A stretch of DNA of 64,000 bases, taken from assembly GCF_036227485.1 (NCBI RefSeq), contig NZ_CP109479.1, forward strand, positions 5,952,001 through 6,016,000, read 5' to 3'. The stretch is from Streptomyces sp. NBC_01451. Its GTDB lineage: Bacteria > Actinomycetota > Actinomycetes > Streptomycetales > Streptomycetaceae. The position numbers and the translations under genes are program-made. Below are positions 62,905 to 64,000 of the stretch, one piece after another; the first letter of the stretch is position 1, and each line of letters begins with the position of its first letter. The notes under the pieces were generated by a model. That model saw only the letters and a program-made list of their open reading frames with translations, was not told the origin of the DNA and did no database searches.

Positions 62905-62932
62905 TCTCCTCGTCCCCGGAGAGCAACTTCTG

Positions 62933-64000
62933 ATGGCATCCCGCACCCGCCGCCACGGCGCCCGCAACGGCGCCGGGGGCGCCGCCGCCCGGCGCCGACG
63001 GCTGCCCATGCGCCTGCTGCTTCCCTCGCTCATCCTGGTCGCCCTGATGGCGATGCTGATGCTGCGCGGGTACGTGCACAGCGAAATCCTCGCCGACCAC
63101 CGCATCCAGACCGAGGCCTCCGCCGACCGGGTGCCGGAGAAGATCCTGGAGGGCGGCCCGGTCATCGACACCAGAAGCGGCCAGACCACCAGCCTGCGGA
63201 TGCCCGACCACCGGCTCGTCCTCACGTTCGACGACGGCCCGGACCCCAAGTGGACCCCCAAGGTCCTGGACGTCCTCAAGAAGCACCACGCGCACGCGGT
63301 CTTCTTCGTCACCGGCACCATGGCCTCGCGCTACCCGGAACTCGTACGGCGCATGGTGGCCGAGGGCCACGAGGTGGGGCTGCACACCTTCAACCACCCC
63401 GACCTCTCCTTCCAGTCGAAGGCCCGGATCGACTGGGAGCTGTCCCAGAACCAGCTGGCGCTCGCCGGTGCGGCGGGCATCCGCACCTCGCTGTTCCGGC
63501 CGCCGTACTCATCCTTCGCCGACGCCATGGACAACAAGTCGTGGCCGGTCACGGAGTACATCGGCAAGCGCGGCTACATCACCGTCGTCAACAACACGGA
63601 CAGCGAGGACTGGCGCAAGCCGGGCGTCGACGCGATCATCCGCGAGGCCACCCCCAAGGGCGGCAAGGGCGCGATCGTCCTCATGCACGACTCCGGCGGC
63701 GACCGCCACCAGACCGTCGAGGCCCTCGACCGCTTCCTGCCCGACATGAAGAAGAAGGGGTACCGGTTCCAGAACCTCACCGAGGCCCTGGACGCGCCCA
63801 GCGCGCACACACCGGTCGCCGGCGTCGAACTGGCGAAGGGCAGGGCGTGGACGTTCCTGGTCCAGGCCTCCGACAACATCACCGACGCACTGGTCGTCGG
63901 CCTCGCGGTCATCGGCGTCCTGGTGTTCGCCCGGTTCGGCCTGATGCTGCTGCTCTCCGTCCTCCACGCCCGCCGCACCCGGCGCCCCGACTTCAGCTGG
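62933..64000 (+). CDS. Polysaccharide deacetylase (NodB domain) with membrane anchor, probable deacetylase-glycosyltransferase fusion (3' end outside window)
   Basis: The frame from ATG 62933 is open to the last base, giving 356 residues. Residues ~24-45 are a membrane segment (MRLLLPSLILVALMAMLML). The NodB domain is ~80-275: LVLTFDDGPDPKWTPKVLDVL (catalytic Asp and metal Asp), VGLHTFNHPDLSF (metal His pair), FRPPYSS, and AIVLMHDSGGDRHQTVEAL. A second membrane segment begins at ~318 (DALVVGLAVIGVLVFARFGLMLLL), after which family 2 glycosyltransferase domains follow in such fusions; that part is outside the window. It would deacetylate or build a cell-surface glycan. Confidence 0.92.
   Translation, partial: MASRTRRHGARNGAGGAAARRRRLPMRLLLPSLILVALMAMLMLRGYVHSEILADHRIQTEASADRVPEKILEGGPVIDTRSGQTTSLRMPDHRLVLTFDDGPDPKWTPKVLDVLKKHHAHAVFFVTGTMASRYPELVRRMVAEGHEVGLHTFNHPDLSFQSKARIDWELSQNQLALAGAAGIRTSLFRPPYSSFADAMDNKSWPVTEYIGKRGYITVVNNTDSEDWRKPGVDAIIREATPKGGKGAIVLMHDSGGDRHQTVEALDRFLPDMKKKGYRFQNLTEALDAPSAHTPVAGVELAKGRAWTFLVQASDNITDALVVGLAVIGVLVFARFGLMLLLSVLHARRTRRPDFSW

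Overview
The window is very high in GC. Its gene order is rpsJ-rplC-rplD-rplW-rplB-rpsS-rplV-rpsC-rplP-rpmC-rpsQ / rplN-rplX-rplE-rpsN-rpsH-rplF-rplR-rpsE-rpmD-rplO / secY-adk-map-infA-rpmJ-rpsM-rpsK-rpoA-rplQ-truA / rplM-rpsI-glmM, then coaA and glmS. GTG starts are common, and whiJ-type XRE plus DUF397 pairs and WXG-like proteins are present. Together this points to a Streptomyces chromosome (or a close relative), probably the conserved core. Species is not called.

Layout. 1-978: 3' part of a GH10 xylanase. 1149-4443: four short genes of a WXG100/ESX-like locus with no secretion machinery in view. 4446-6060: HATPase, XRE regulator and DUF397 protein (whiJ/abaA-like unit). 6030-10303: a duplicated secreted-protein gene whose two copies, each carrying the 3' end of the DUF397 gene, sandwich an Rpn-like PD-(D/E)XK nuclease and a winged-helix/zinc-ribbon protein. 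10343-11050: unknown protein. 11051-32580: S10, spc, secY, alpha and L13-S9 clusters with adk, map, infA and truA. Its gaps hold strong hairpins, a dense short-repeat array (24640-25300) and a partial copy of the rpsK tail. 32892-36296: glmM, a DUF389 membrane protein and coaA.

36376-50456 looks like an accessory block between coaA and glmS. It holds a 1137-aa DNRLRE/FG-GAP exported protein, a divergent ~2550-aa RHS polymorphic toxin (RHS shell, inserted ricin-B lectin, HINT autoprotease, C-terminal toxin), its likely immunity gene, and two lipoproteins, one with ATG-TAG at its apparent native start. glmS follows (50557-52404).

52473-58877 (minus strand) is a sugar operon: solute-binding protein, two permeases, YicI-type alpha-xylosidase and LacI regulator, with palindromic operators upstream. 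With the GH10 xylanase it suggests use of xylose-containing oligosaccharides. 59030-61464: divergent MFS exporter and LysR regulator. 61621-64000: a one-pass Pro/Ser-rich membrane protein and the N-terminal part of a NodB-type polysaccharide deacetylase with a following membrane segment, cut by the window end.

The best candidate for something undescribed is the toxin/immunity pair at 47520-48567: neither the toxin domain nor the immunity protein is a family I can name. No tRNA, rRNA, CRISPR array or intact insertion sequence was seen.
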